Notes: generated by a model from the sequence alone, not told the origin. A DNA stretch of 64,000 bases from Cladorhizidae sp. MBARI D1340-BT2 (GCA_028752905.1 JAQNBH010000011.1:27118833-27182832), one strand, 5' to 3'. Counted from the stretch's first letter, positions 23,639-35,176 are shown. Program-made: numbers and translations.

Positions 23639-25351
23639 ATGGACAGTTCTGAAGAAGAAGATTTGCAGTCTGCTCTGCTGTTGGGAGGAGAAGGCGTAGA
23701 AGAAGGAGGAGGAGGTGTAGAAGAATGTGGGTACGACCAATCCAGAGGATGATGTACCAGCAGGGGGAGTACCACAACCTCCTTCAAGAAATGAGACTGC
23801 ATGACCCACACAGCCACTTTTCCTACCTCAGGATGTCAAAAGAGACATTTGACAAACTTTTGCAGAAGGTAAAAATAAATATAAGTTTAGCTAAACTGAA
23901 ATATTCTATGCACTATTATAGGAGGTCAGTCCACTCCTCTGTCACCGGGGTTATTTCAGCAGTGTGAGAGCAAAGGTTTCAGCAGCTGAAAGACTTGCTC
24001 TTACAATCCGATATTTAGCCACTGGAAACTCACAAGTAATGTTTTATTGGTGTCAGAAATGTTGATACTTGTGTAATAATATTTTCCAGGTCTCTCTGTC
24101 TTTCAATTTTCGATTGGGCAGATCTACTGTCTGCTCGATCTTAAGGGAGACTTGTGAGGTTCTATGGAATGTGTTGGGGAGTGAATATGTGAAGGCACCA
24201 TCATCTGCGGCAGAGTGGAAAGGGATCAGCTGTGATTTTTGGATGAAATGGAACTTTCCTAATTGCATTGGTATGTTTCAAACAATTTTATCAAATCAAT
24301 CAATTGTATTGTTGTTGTATTTTGCTCTACTAGGAGCCATTGATGGGAAGCATATTGTAATACAGGCACCTAAAAATAGTGGGTCCCCATGTACTACAAC
24401 TATAAGGGCACATTCTCCTTGGTTTTGCTTGCTGTTTGCGATGCACATTACAGGTAAGCCAAAACTTTAATTACGTTCGTCTTTTTTAATCTTTACTGGT
24501 TTTTTTAATTTACTTGTTTTTAAAGGTTCACCTTGATTGACTTGGAAGAGGTTGGAGTGATGGAGGTGTTTTTTCAAACTCGAGTTTTGGAAGCACTCTT
24601 GAAGATGGCTCGCTGGTGCTGCCCGACCCTTTCCCTTTGCCTGGAACATCAGGACCACAAATGCCATTTGTTTTAGTTGGAGTGAAGCATTTCCACTCCG
24701 TAATTACCTTTTGCGTCCATACCCTGGTCGTAATCTTCCTGGTACTCTAATAATAATATATAGATAGATAGCTAGTACATGTGACTTTTATTATTTTCTT
24801 TTCAGAACACCAAGCTGTGTTTAATTACCGGCTCAGCAGAGCTAGGAGGATAATTGAGAACAGTTTTGGAATACTGGCTGCAAGGTATATATCATCTTGT
24901 ATTAATTATCATATGGCATCAATTATAACTTGATTTGGGTTTGTTTAGGTGGAGACTATTCAGGAGACCCATCATTGCAAAGCGAGAGAATGTGGTGATT
25001 TTTACTAAGGCCTCAATTGCTCTCCACAATTTTTTAAGAACAACAGAATCATTGTTGTACTGTCCACCTGGGTATATTGACGGGGAGGATGGGGAAGGAA
25101 ACTTGATAAGAGGAGGATGGAGGGCGGACGAGGAAGCATCCATAAGTATGCCATCTGTTTCAAGAACTGGCAGCAACAGGTAATCAGGTTTACCATGCAC
25201 ATTGTCATGCAAATACAATTTTTTTACCCTTATCTGTATTTTCAACAGGTATTCGAGATCTGCCGCAGATGTAAGAAAACAGTTCAAGGATTACTTGACA
25301 AGTGTGGGAGAAGTTTCTTGGCAGTACAATCATGTACACAGATTAAACTAA
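23639..25351 (+). pseudogene. Harbinger DDE transposase, eight exons, frameshifted
   Basis: Exons: 23639-23868, 23922-24035, 24090-24270, 24334-24453, 24526-24741, 24806-24884, 24949-25179 and 25249-25351, all with GT-AG borders. The start is acidic (MDSSEEEDLQSALLLGGEGV). Family signatures follow in order: GEYHNLLQEMRLHDPHSHF, SVRAKVSAAERLALTIRYLA, AIDGKHIVIQAP (first Asp), LAVCDAHYRF (second Asp), SDGGVF and [21 protein letters not shown] (catalytic Glu), and a C-terminus ending SWQYNHVHRLN. All three DDE residues are present. Single-base frameshifts occur near 23720, 24390, 24545 and 24680. The protein would cut and join element ends in the nucleus with its MADF partner. Confidence 0.9.
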
Positions 25352-25411
25352 AACTTTTATTGCAAGCTAGAGCTATACATATTCTCATATATAAATACAA
25401 GGGCACACTGT

Positions 25412-26445
25412 TCAATATTCAGTCCCATAATAAGAATGATGGGAGGGGGGATTTTCTGGTTCAAATTCTATGTCAAAGAGTACCTGTTCTATCCTTATTT
25501 TGGCAAGACCATTTTGGCGAGGTGTGAGCCTTTTTAACCGCCCAGCCACTTCAAGTCCGAAATTAAAGTCCATATCGTTTATGTTGGCTAGCCTATTGCG
25601 AGCACTCTCCTGTATCTCTTTTAAGGACTGTAAAAGTGCCTCATCACCATCTTCATCCCTGGTTGTCACTCATTTCCTCTTGTTCCGCCCCCGAGTGCTG
25701 GATGACGAAGGAGATGATGCACGCGAAGTGGCTGGCTGTGGAGTGTAGGAAGTACGAGAGGGAGGGGGAGAATCACACATCACTGACACAGGCCTATCAT
25801 CCTCCAGCACCAACAACCTAAAAATAATAACGCTAACAACATGATGAGATATGAACATATATTCTGTCTCCCTCCCACTACTCAAATCTTGCCTATTGTC
25901 CATCACTTCCTCCGATTCCGTTTCATCAACGGGTTCCGCTTGTCCGAAATTTGAGAATGTTCTAGAAAGAAAAAAATAATGGTAGTCAAAAATTTATAAT
26001 GTAGCTAAAATTTCACGGACTCCCTGTGTCGAACAGTATCCAACAAAAATAGCAGGATGTTGAAATAGGGCCATCTCGATGTATAGCTGGGGCCCTTGTC
26101 TCCACTCTTCTGTTTCTTATTTTTCCTCAATACCCTCACAAATGCATCCCTGAGGTTTTTCCATTTTTTAATGCAATCTTGCACAGTCACCTCTCCAACC
26201 TGTGAATGAACATGCTCTTGACTTTATAAGCTAACCATTTCACCCAACCATTACAAACCATTATATACCTCGGTCGCAACATTCTTCCAGGCATTTTCCT
26301 TCGCCCTTATGTCCTTAAAAGACTTGGAAGATACTTCCCACAAGCACGAATACTTCCTCACAGCTTCTATCAACTTCTCTTCGTTCATCTCTTCCTTGCG
26401 AACAGTCCTGCGCAACAACTTAGCTCTAAACAGTGCCCACTCCAT
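25412..26445 (-). pseudogene. Harbinger MADF/Myb-like accessory protein
   Basis: Exon 1 (from Met at about 26445 to 26269) encodes a MADF start: EEKLIEAVRKYSCLWEVSSK then DIRAKENAWKNVATEV. Exon 2 (26199 to about 26020) completes it: VQDCIKKWKNLRDAFVRVLR. Further exons (about 25960-25845 and 25819-25412) give an acidic/Ser-Pro linker and a BESS-like C-terminus (ARNRLANINDMDFNFGLEVA, GRLKRLTPRQNGLAKIRI). A TGA stop at about 25668 separates the linker from this conserved end. In animal Harbingers this protein binds DNA and brings the transposase to the nucleus and TIRs. Confidence 0.85.
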
Positions 26446-26734
26446 GCCCGCTATGAGATCGAAAAAGGTGTGAAAAACCACGCGACTGTCGCAGGAATAG
26501 AACTCGAGTCTATTCTAGCGACAAGCCGCGACACCATGTCGTTGAATATTTAAAAAGGGTCGCAACGTGTCGCGTCGCCCGTGTCGCAGGACCCAGTGAC
26601 ATATTGTGAACCAGCCTTAAGGCTAGTTACGCAACTTTCAATATAATTATGTCAATAGCCTAATTTCTGCAAGGCACTCAAGCACCACAAGAAAGCTATT
26701 GCTACCTAATAACAGCTGTAGTTGTAGTGGCTAC

Positions 26735-27261
26735 ACTCATCTGTTAGGCCCAAAGAAGATAGTCCACAGATGACTACTTCCATTTGTTATGGAAGGAACT
26801 TCTAGAGCATTTATGACCATGGCAATCTGGGTCATGTTAATTATATATCAGTTCATAGCCATAAGGGAGTTAATTAATAGGGATGAAGTATTGGCATGTC
26901 CTGCATGTTTCTTTTCTGTGGAGTTCAATCTTAAATATATTAAATACTAATTGATACATACTTGCATTTCTATTTGAATATATTAGTATGATTAAGGTTT
27001 AAAAAAGACTGAGGAATGTTTTATGACATTATATGTATATCAGATAAATAATGGACAATCTGTCAAATTGAATATTTATTACTGGCATTTATAATTATTA
27101 TCATAGAAGTTGCATATGGATTTGAAGAGACAGTATTCGGTATATGAATCTGCAGACATACTGGAAGTTTGTTGTAGGACAACCAATCTTGAGGTTGATA
27201 TGCAGGTGGCACATTCAATCACTGTAGAGATCATCACTCTTCAAACAAAGACAAGTATTAA
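26735..27261. repeat. 527-bp direct repeat, copy 1 (left of piggyBac)
   Basis: Begins actcatctgttaggcccaaa and ends caagtattaa. Nearly identical to 29769-30297 with a handful of substitutions and a 2-bp indel. It ends exactly at the left piggyBac terminus with TTAA (27258-27261). Confidence 0.95.
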
Positions 27262-29768
27262 CCGATTGCACGCCGTATTCCTAGTACCCGCGGGCAAATT
27301 ATTCATGAATTTACGAGGTATTTTACTTATTTTTATATCTTCCGTTCTGCAGGGACTCCACCCATGAAACTTGGGTCATATTCAGCCACATGATAGCTCT
27401 ACTTCCTGTAAAAAAATCGAGCCTTCCTTACCAACTGGGCAGAACTAACCAGCATTATAAAACCTTGTCATCTTCTTGGGGGTGAATATTTTCATATTTT
27501 CACACTATTATACACACATTATAATGCCAACACAAGATGGAGCATCTATTTACAAACCCTCTACCAGCTGCAAAGCCAGTGGGTTGTTTTCCCCATCAAA
27601 ATGCTAACACATAATAATACAAAAAACAAATTATAAGAGAGTGAAAATGCTAACACATACTAGAATAAAACCATAATATAAAACACAATTATGTAAGGGA
27701 GTGTCTTGGGTAGAGCTCCGGTCTTGCTGTCACGGGTAGAGTAGAACTTGCTCAGTCTTGGGTATAGCTTGGTCTCCGGCATGATATTTCACCATGTTTT
27801 TATTCTACACAAACATGAGATACCAGGATAAGAATAACACTTGAATACTGGAGAGACGAGAGAAGTAGACGAAGGGACAGGGAACGAGAGAAGTAGACGA
27901 AGGAGCAGGGAACAAGAGAGAAGCACAGAAAGGAGCAGGGGGTGCATAAACATTACTGATAGTCCACCAAGGTATGGTATTACGAAAACGGTCACGGCCT
28001 GTTGATCCACCACACAAAGGAACCTTACAAAAACAACACTGGGACCTTGCCTTATGCCTGTCACCTTTACTAATGCAAACTACACAGCGCTTCTTTGCAC
28101 AGCACTGTGGGAAATGACCTAGTTTTAAATTGAGGCGATCTAGCTGACTATTTGCCTGACTACAACGTTGACCTGCACGCTGCCAAGAAGAGAAAGAACC
28201 AATCAAAGATTTAGCTAGAACAATCCTAGCTTCTAGATAATTACCCTTCCTTACTGATATTGGAGCTCGGACAGAAGAAAACAAAATAAATGAATTCAAT
28301 AAACAAGCTTCTATCAAATTTGTAACCAACAAACCATCAATAGAATTTACATGTACATAACGCATTAGCTCCAAAAACCGAGTCCTAGGCATTACTTTAC
28401 GAACCAAAGATCCAGACAAATCCGAGTGATTAGTGGACCAGTACAATTCTAAGTATGGAAGTGTGGAAACTCCCATTATTATCAACATTCCTACAAAAGC
28501 TTTCATTTCCTCTATATTAGTATCTACCCATGGCCTGGAGAGACTAGCCATCCTAGAAACGTAACTGTTCGTCTCTGCTACTAGGAGTTCCCACACTTCA
28601 AGAGTAAAAAAAAGGTAAAATGCATCTAAAAATGTACTTGATGCACCAAGCAATGAAGAAGTTGGACCAGCTGTTGCTGTATAGTCCAATTTCAAAGGAG
28701 TTGGCTCCTTTATTTCCCACTTACCTGTGACCTCAGTTAGCCTAGAACCAGTGCCAGATGCTTGGGCAGAACCAGTGCCAGATGCTCGGACAGAACCAGT
28801 TCCAGATGCTCGCACACGCCTATAACCTCTGGCCCGCCTACTAGCAGTACCTTTTGGAGGACCACTAGCAACACCTTTTGGAGGACCACTAGCAACACTT
28901 ACGACTCCACTACCACTTGAGCTGCTTCCCTCTTGGCCAGTACTCCCTCGCCCACCTCTCCCTCGGCCAGTACTCCCTCGCCCGCCTCTCCCTCGCACAA
29001 CTCCAGCACCAGTCGTGTTCCCACGCCCTGTAGAGACTTCAGGCAAGGCTTCCTCATCCTCCAATGTAACAAAAGGAGTCATAGATGCCTCATCTCCTCC
29101 ACTCTCATCATCTGATGCTGTAGGAAAAGTAGTGGGGAGGGTGGGAAAAACAAGATATATATATATATCAAGTTTGTGGTCAACATTTGAAAATTCAAAT
29201 TCAAATGAAAATCAACAACTCAAACCTACACTCTTAGCTATAACTTTTTTCTATAACTATCCTGTCTGAATTTGGAATACCAACAGAATAAGCTAGTATT
29301 TGGCAATAGTACACTCTCAGTTGACTATGGTAAACAAAGGCTATGAAGCGCTAAGGTTAGAAGAAACTTACAATCGAGAAGTCCATCCAAGCGCGCCTCT
29401 TCTCTTAGAGCAACTGGATCCAGAGTGTTTCCTCGGTATGCATAGATGTCTTCACCTTCTTCCCCAAATGAATCTGACCCAGAATCGCCAGAATCGTCGG
29501 CTAAAAGTTGAGAAATAACGTCCTCAGAGGAGAGCATCTTTGAGCAGTTTAAAAAAAAGGCTCGACCAACAAAAATGGCGTTCAACCGCAGGATTTTTGT
29601 TGCACGATGCATCAACCGGAAATAATCATTTTTGTGACGTTCTCTAGTCTACTAGGCATGTGCAGAACCCAACCGGGGCTGTTAGCTCGTAACGGTTCAT
29701 TTTATATATTTTTGTGTGGCGAAGGATGTAAGGTCTCGCGCCATATGGCGCTTACGGCGTTTAATCGG
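27262..29768 (-). mobile_element. piggyBac element with inverted ends
   Basis: The left end starts ccgattgcacgccgta and the right end, read inward, starts ccgattaaacgccgta: a 16-bp TIR with two mismatches. TTAA, the piggyBac target, flanks the left end only. The right end abuts a second copy of the left flanking sequence. The interior encodes a piggyBac-family protein on the minus strand with its catalytic core deleted, so the copy is non-autonomous. Confidence 0.88.
27805..29537 (-). CDS. Core-deleted piggyBac transposase-like protein
   Basis: Exon 1 (29537-29372) starts MLSSEDVISQLLADDSGDSG, the acidic N-terminus usual in piggyBac proteins. Exon 2 starts at 29117 after 'tttttcctacag' or a close form and stays open to 27805. 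It has a Gly/Arg-rich repeat region, three ASGTGS repeats, and the piggyBac N-terminal domain (FTLEVWELLVAETNSYVSRM, WVDTNIEEMKAFVGMLIIMG, YLELYWSTN). It then jumps to the C-terminal domain and a zinc-binding tail (KKRCVVCISKGDRHKARSQC and CKVPLC). The segment with the DDD triad is missing, yet the frame stays open. It cannot catalyse transposition; it might bind DNA or interfere with active copies. The last 50 residues resemble read-through sequence. Confidence 0.8.
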
Positions 29769-30297
29769 ACTCATCTGTTAGGCCCAAAGAAGATAGTCCA
29801 CAGATGACTACTTCCATTTGTTATGGAAGGAACTTCTAGAGCATTTATGACCATGGCAATCTGGGTCATGTTAATTATATATCAGTTCATAGCCATAAGG
29901 GAGTTAATTAATAGGGATGAAGTATTGGCATGTCCTGCATGTTTCTTTTCTGTGGAGTTCAATCTTAAATATATTAAATACTAATTGATACATACTTGCA
30001 TTTCTATTTGAATATATTAGTATGATTAAGGTTTAAAAAAGACTGAGGAATGTTTTATGACATTATATGTATATCAGATAAATAATGGACAATCTGTTAA
30101 ATTGAATATTTATTACTGGCATTTATAATTATTATCATAGAAGTTGCATATGGATTTGAAGAGACAGAGTATTCGGTATATGAATCTGCAGACATACTGG
30201 AAGTTTGTTGTAGGATAACCAATCTTGAGGATGATATGCAGGTGGCACATTCAATCACTGTAGAGATCATCACTCTTCAAACAAAGACAAGTATTAA
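29769..30297. repeat. Direct repeat, copy 2 (right of piggyBac)
   Basis: Matches 26735-27261. It starts directly after the last base of the right piggyBac TIR and ends in TTAA (30294-30297), followed by unique sequence (gcagtggtgg). That TTAA is the unoccupied version of the site filled by piggyBac in copy 1. Confidence 0.95.
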
Positions 30298-30784
30298 GCA
30301 GTGGTGGTAGCAAAAGAGACATCTAAAATGGTGATAATGCATATTGACTTCATATGTTAATATATATATATAGCAGCCTCACTACTATATATATTCTGTG
30401 GAACAAAACTAAGACATTATTTGTCAATGTGTTTAGTGCATATGTTGAAGCTGATATATTATTTGCTGATCTATTGAGAGGTCACGGTTTCACAATATGT
30501 TGCTCTCCGAGCTCTATTGCTTCATTTTGTTATTATCTGGCAATGATACAATACAACTTGATAATATGATAAAACCGTACAACATGTTCAATACAATTTC
30601 CATTCCAGTGACAAGCATTGAGATCAATTCATAGCTGATTTTATTCTTCTAAGTTTTTATTAGTTAAGTACCCACCCATGCCCATTCATATATATATATA
30701 TGGAAATTATATATAAGTAATGTCTGGTTTTGTTGAATATTTACGCTTTAAATTATTGTGACAAGATTATGCTTCTTTAGAAAA
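30298..30784. other. No gene recognised
   Basis: AT-rich with TA microsatellite-like runs at 30357-30372 and about 30690-30700. Confidence 0.4.
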
Positions 30785-31048
30785 TGTAACTGCAGCTGAG
30801 TAAGGATGGACAGAGGAATATTACATCAATTTCTCTTTGAGAACAGTTTCATCGTCACAGCATAGCACATACTCCTAGCTAGTCTCATAAAAAGTGCATC
30901 AAGCATGTGATACAATTCAAAGATTATACTCTGAGATCAGACAGGTACAAGTTCAGTGTTAATTGCATGACCTAAATTTTTGAGAATGTTCTTACTGTTA
31001 TTAATCCAGTGTTTGGGTGTAGAGTGTTCTTGATACCTCGACTACTCA
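30785..31048 (-). repeat. 3' LTR of the gypsy element
   Basis: Starts TGTAACTGCAGCTGAGTAAG and ends CTACTCA. Pairs with 33990-34251. An AGAGAGGAG purine run lies just inside it on the coding strand (about 31049-31060), in the polypurine-tract position. Confidence 0.88.
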
Positions 31049-31139
31049 GCTCCTCTCTAACGAGAAATCCGTCCCAGATTTAGTAGTTGTGTGATGATAG
31101 GAGACATTGTGGAGGGTTATGTTTCCAACAGGGTTAATG

Positions 31140-31856
31140 TGGGGCCATAGGTAGGGAAAGAATGTTGTCATCGGCCAGGTGTCTCCCAGGAGGTAATGGA
31201 TGGTTCTGGGATAGCCGTGGAGATATAAGATTGGGTTTCAGTTTGGGAGGAAGGCGAATGTCTTCTGGGCAGCGCTTGAGGTGAATGAAATGAACCACTG
31301 GTCGACGATGACGAGAGCTTGTATTCTGGATAGGATGGACAGTGTCAGCTAGGTTCTGGATGATTTGGTATGATCCAGTCAATGGCCAGTGAAATTTCCA
31401 ATGACAACCTCTGGGTGGAAACATTGAGTGGAGCCACACAAGATCACCAGACTTAAAGGGATCACCATGAACTTTCTTGTCGTGAAGGTATTTTTGGTGA
31501 TCCAGTGCCTGTCCAAGATTCTTCTGTACTCTATGTTAAGAATCCTCGAGTCACTTTCTGAGTTGGTTAGCAAAGTCGGAGGTGGAGGACTTTTCAGTGG
31601 TTGCAGGTGGTGGACCAAAAGCCACATCAATAGGCATCCTTGCTTGATGACCAAACTTCAGAGAAAAGGGGGCATGGTCAGTACTGTAGTGTACACTACT
31701 TTTGTAAGCCATATAATTATAATGGTCGAAGGTGATCTTGCCAGTGGCATGGATAGTCTGTAGCTGCAGATGCCAGGTTATTGAGTAGAGTTCATGTGAA
31801 TCTCTCAATGAGTCAATCGAATTGAGGGTGGTACGGAGTGGTTCATTTTTTGGCAA
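31140..31856 (-). pseudogene. Gypsy integrase C-terminal fragment
   Basis: On the minus strand the frame from about 31700 reads YKSSVHYSTDHAPFSLKFG then ARMPIDVAFGPPP, the conserved 'H.STG..PF.LmFGR.aRlPid' region at the end of the integrase core. After frame changes it continues to SYQIIQNLADTVHPIQN and PVVHFIHLKRCPEDIRLP, the C-terminal tail typical of gypsy Pol. The zinc finger and the catalytic Asp residues are deleted. Confidence 0.8.
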
Positions 31857-31889
31857 TTCCCATCAGTTAACATCAGGCCTATCCTTGTT

Positions 31890-32095
31890 TGCAACTTCTA
31901 CCCGACAGTTACTGCTTTTAGTAGATCAAGGGTTGAAAACCACTGAGAGGCAGCTAGTGTGTGTAGGGTGTCATCTCTCCGTGGCAAAATATATGCATTC
32001 TTGTGTGTGACCTTATGGTAGTCCACGCAGAAACTGAATCTGCCATCCTTCTTCCCAACTAGCTCTATTGGGGATGCCCAAGGTACTGAAGGGGT
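31890..32095 (-). pseudogene. Gypsy reverse transcriptase fragment
   Basis: The minus strand reads PWASPIELVGKKDGRFSFCV, DYHKVTHKNAYILPRRDDTL and WFSTLDLLKAV with few interruptions. These are RT fingers/palm motifs ahead of the YxDD box (family form: SPWASPIVLVKKKDGSxRFCVDYRxLN...LDL). The rest of RT is missing, and sequence passes directly into integrase. Confidence 0.8.
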
Positions 32096-32288
32096 GAATT
32101 AAATTTTTTTCCAAGCATGCCTGTCAAAGTTCTCGCACTGCTTCCCTTCATTGTGGTGGAAGCCTACGCACATCTTTGTATGTGGGTAAGTCATGGCTAG
32201 TTATCTAACTTTGACTCGGCAAACAACCCAGCATACTGCACTAACAACCCAAGGAATTGCTCTCTCCATTGGTCTGATATATTGACAC

Positions 32289-32998
32289 CTACATTGCATG
32301 CCAAAGTTTCAAGCAACTAACCTTTGCAGGGGTCAGAGTGTTATCACCATCAGTAAACACTGCCACACTATCTTGCAAGCGGTCTCCTGAAGACTGTATT
32401 GGGGCCACAACCATACAAGTAGATACCTTAACCTTGTTAGGGCTCAGGTTCAACAAATTTATCGGAAATTTGTTTCCCTTAGGATTAACAAGGCACTGGT
32501 AATTTTGTATCACTAAGACCTTCCATAATGCAAACCTCTTTAGGTATCGGCTCTGAAATCTCAGCCATACATACTTGCTCCAAATAAGGTAGTATTCCAA
32601 GGGTTCGGGAAACTTTACTATGCCCAGCCATGTACTCTTCTCCTTACTCTGTCCTGGATTTAAAACCAATGGGGTACAACCAACAATTTTAAGCTGGCCT
32701 TTGCCAAAATCAATTTGGGCTTTATATTGTGTCCGAAAATCTGCACCCAGAATTGCTGGAATAGTTAGAGGACTCGCTACAATAAACTTACTTCGATTTG
32801 CCTTGTGTCCCAGCGTGAAGTCCACTTCTGCAGCTCCATACACCCAAGAGGCATTCCATCAACTCCCATGAGTTGTCTTTCAACCCAGGATTCCAATATT
32901 CTGTTCAAGGTTGAGTGTATCTCATCCACTGTCTCTTTCCATACTAGCAACACTGCCACTCCTGTGTCCACAAGAAGAGAGAGTGGCATACCATCCAC
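32289..32998 (-). pseudogene. Gypsy protease region
   Basis: Two overlapping minus frames. The first starts at 32998 with MPLSLLVDTGVAVLLVWKE, holding the retropepsin D-T-G. The second reads KFIVASPLTIPAILGADFR then AQIDFGKGQLKI (family form: ILGxDFLxx..a.iDfgk..L.i). A frameshift lies near 32845. The open frame continues to 32289 with low-similarity linker sequence before RT. Confidence 0.8.
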
Positions 32999-33129
32999 CA
33001 GACCTCAATGCTGTAACCTCCTGTAGGTATGTATACCTAATGAAATAACGTATGGTAAATGAAATGTATTTCCATTACCCTCCTACATCTGAGTCGTGGT
33101 GCAGGTTTTTGTTTTCCTTCCTGTTGCTG

Positions 33130-33960
33130 ATCAGCAAATCGGCATTGTCTTGCGAGGTGACCTGGTCTGCCACAGATCCAGCAAACAAGGGCTGGCTGTA
33201 ATCATGTGGCTTGGCCTCTTTGACTTCTCCTATAGCCCTTTTGGCATCGCTGCTGAGGTTTCGCCTCCGTGATAAGATTGGACTGCTCCTGAGATTGCTA
33301 TTTTTGTAAATAGGATGCTTTCAGTTTGTCAAATCGATCTGTAAGTTTCTCCAACATAGCAACTAACTTATCTTTAGAAACCTGACTCACAGCATTGATG
33401 GTTGCCTGCCTCAGTTCTTCTCCCATTGGGGCAGCTTCCATTGTCTACGGATGTCATCTTTGGATGCAGGTAGAACTCTAACTCCAGGATGGCTGCTATA
33501 GATGCATCCAATGTCTCTGCTAGGCAACAAATGTGACTTGAGGGTTCTTTAACAGAGCCAGATAAGCATTCAAGGTGAGCCCCTCTCTCTTGATTTGTCC
33601 TCCAGGTCATTGTAAGCCTCCTCTGCAAGCACTCACATTGTTGGTGCGATCCGCCCAGCTCTCATTTATTTGCTGTTGTGTGGTTCGCTGCTCATCCTGG
33701 TAACGAGACTGTTGACTGAGTGGCTCTAACCGCTCCTTCAGAGCCCTTGTAGTGGCATCGTAGCTGTCTTGGGTATCTATCGGAAGTAATTGGAAAGCTG
33801 TCTAGGCTTTACCAGTAAGCCATACCTTCAGCCGCTGCAGCAACCCCACTCGTTTACTGCTGCCACTTTGGTGAAAGAAAACTCCACTGTTCCCAACTCC
33901 CCTCTCCACTGAATGCATCAGGTACAATGATGATGGACTTAGCATTTCTCTTGTCTCAGA
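33130..33960 (-). pseudogene. Gypsy gag with zinc knuckle
   Basis: A minus-strand frame near 33135-33185 reads CWICGRPGHLARQC, a perfect CCHC knuckle. Upstream sequence to about 33960 is in several broken frames with many Gln/Arg/Leu residues, in the gag position between the primer site and the protease. No complete Gag frame survives. Confidence 0.75.
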
Positions 33961-33969
33961 TTCAGACAC

Positions 33970-33989
33970 AATCCTGCTGACTACGACAA
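33970..33989 (-). other. Primer-binding site, tRNA-Ser-like
   Basis: Immediately inside the 5' LTR, the plus strand reads aatcctgctgactacgaca, closely matching the 3' end of animal tRNA-Ser (T-arm end, acceptor strand, CCA) as I remember it. The minus strand would therefore pair with that tRNA to prime cDNA synthesis. One base differs in the stem and one in the CCA. Confidence 0.6.
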
Positions 33990-34251
33990 TGTAACCACGG
34001 TTGAGTAAGGATGGTCAGAGGAATATTACACCAATTTATCTTTGAGAATAATTTCATGGTAGAGTATGAAAACAGCACACACTCTAGCAAGTCTGACAAA
34101 AAGTATTTCAAACTTGCGATATAAGTCAAAATCATACTCTGAGATCAGACGGGGAAATGACCTCACAGTTCAGTGTTAATTGCATGACCTAAATGTTCTA
34201 GAATGTTCTTACTGTTATTAATCCAGTGTGTGTGTAGTGTTCTTGACTACA
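33990..34251 (-). repeat. 5' LTR of the gypsy element
   Basis: Starts TGTAACCACGGTTGAGTAAG and ends TTGACTACA. Shares long phrases with the other LTR, for example 'agttcagtgttaattgcatg' and 'gaatgttcttactgttatta'. Confidence 0.88.
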
Positions 34252-34255
34252 AAAA

Positions 34256-35176
34256 TATTTAAATAGATTTTACTTTTTTTAATACTAAATTCATCAATAG
34301 TAACAAATATCTTTCATAGAACAAAATACCCTTTTTCCCGACTGGTCCTCCCAGGTCTATCTTATACATGTGAAGTTACAAGGTTACGAACATAAATTAT
34401 GCATGATAAAAAAATATATAATGGAATATTAATTTAAATACTGCAATTTTTGTGTCATGATAATAAAGACTTCAATGGACCTGCTTTGACAATATTCAAT
34501 TTTTACAATATTCGATTAGCCAGAGATTTTGTTACAGCATTACCATAATTAATGACGAAATTCGTGAAAATAGCGCTCTTGAAATCTCTGCTCCACTAAA
34601 TGTTGGAGTACTTGCCTGGCCCAATGTCACAGTGATTTCCATTTGGGATGAAAAGAATTAGTAGACATAGTAGAGAGCTTAAACCTTTGAACCCCATGGC
34701 CTCCAAGTCATGCTAATCCCATCCACTGCTCCACATCTCCTGAGGTCCTGGTAGGAAAATCACTCCAACTATAAAGTATGTTATAATATGTTGGTATAAA
34801 TGAATTAAAACAGTGTTTATATAAAAAAATGTTACATTGAGGTTTTTAAAAAGTCAGCAAGATTCGAGTACAATTTGAGACCACTAGAGACCCTTTCCAG
34901 GTCCTGTTATGAAATTAAGTACAGTTTGTCCAAATTTGATATAAAAAATTGAAAACAACCAAACAAATTAGGCAATTTTGGTGCACAAAAAATCTAATTA
35001 AAAGCAGCAGTTAATTATCTGTAGCACTGTACTGGAATATTATAATTAAAAAAACAGGATCTCAGGATATACCCCTCTATATTAGCAACAAATGTCTTGG
35101 GCAAAGAGTTTTAACTTGAAGTGAGTGCAGTTGAAGAATTATAATATTTTTCATATATATATAAATATATGTATAG
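34256..35176. other. No gene recognised
   Basis: AT-rich. The acceptor-like sequence at the right end leads into the Ig-like fragment at 35177. Confidence 0.4.

Larger units (their letters stand above)
23448..26616. mobile_element. PIF/Harbinger DNA transposon, full length (3.17 kb)
   Basis: Perfect 19-bp terminal inverted repeats (23448-23466, ggctggttcacaatatgtc, and its complement at 26598-26616) are followed inward by GTCGC-rich subterminal motifs at both ends. TTAA flanks both ends (23444-23447 and 26617-26620), compatible with the 3-bp TWA target of this superfamily. Two genes converge, a DDE transposase on the plus strand and a MADF-type DNA-binding protein on the minus strand, the two-gene plan of animal Harbingers. 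Both genes are damaged, so this copy should be inactive, although the ends are intact and could be mobilised by a relative. Confidence 0.93.
30785..34251 (-). mobile_element. Ty3/gypsy LTR retrotransposon with both LTRs
   Basis: Two related LTRs (264 and 262 bp, both TG...CA) bound the element, with AAAA on both outer sides (30781-30784 and 34252-34255) as the likely target duplication. Genes run on the minus strand: primer site, gag, protease, a short RT piece, then the integrase C-terminus and a purine-rich tract before the 3' LTR. Most of RT, all RNase H and the first part of integrase are deleted, so the element is about 3.5 kb. Pol order here is the standard one. The LTRs have diverged by many substitutions and indels, so the insertion is old. 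Confidence 0.9.
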
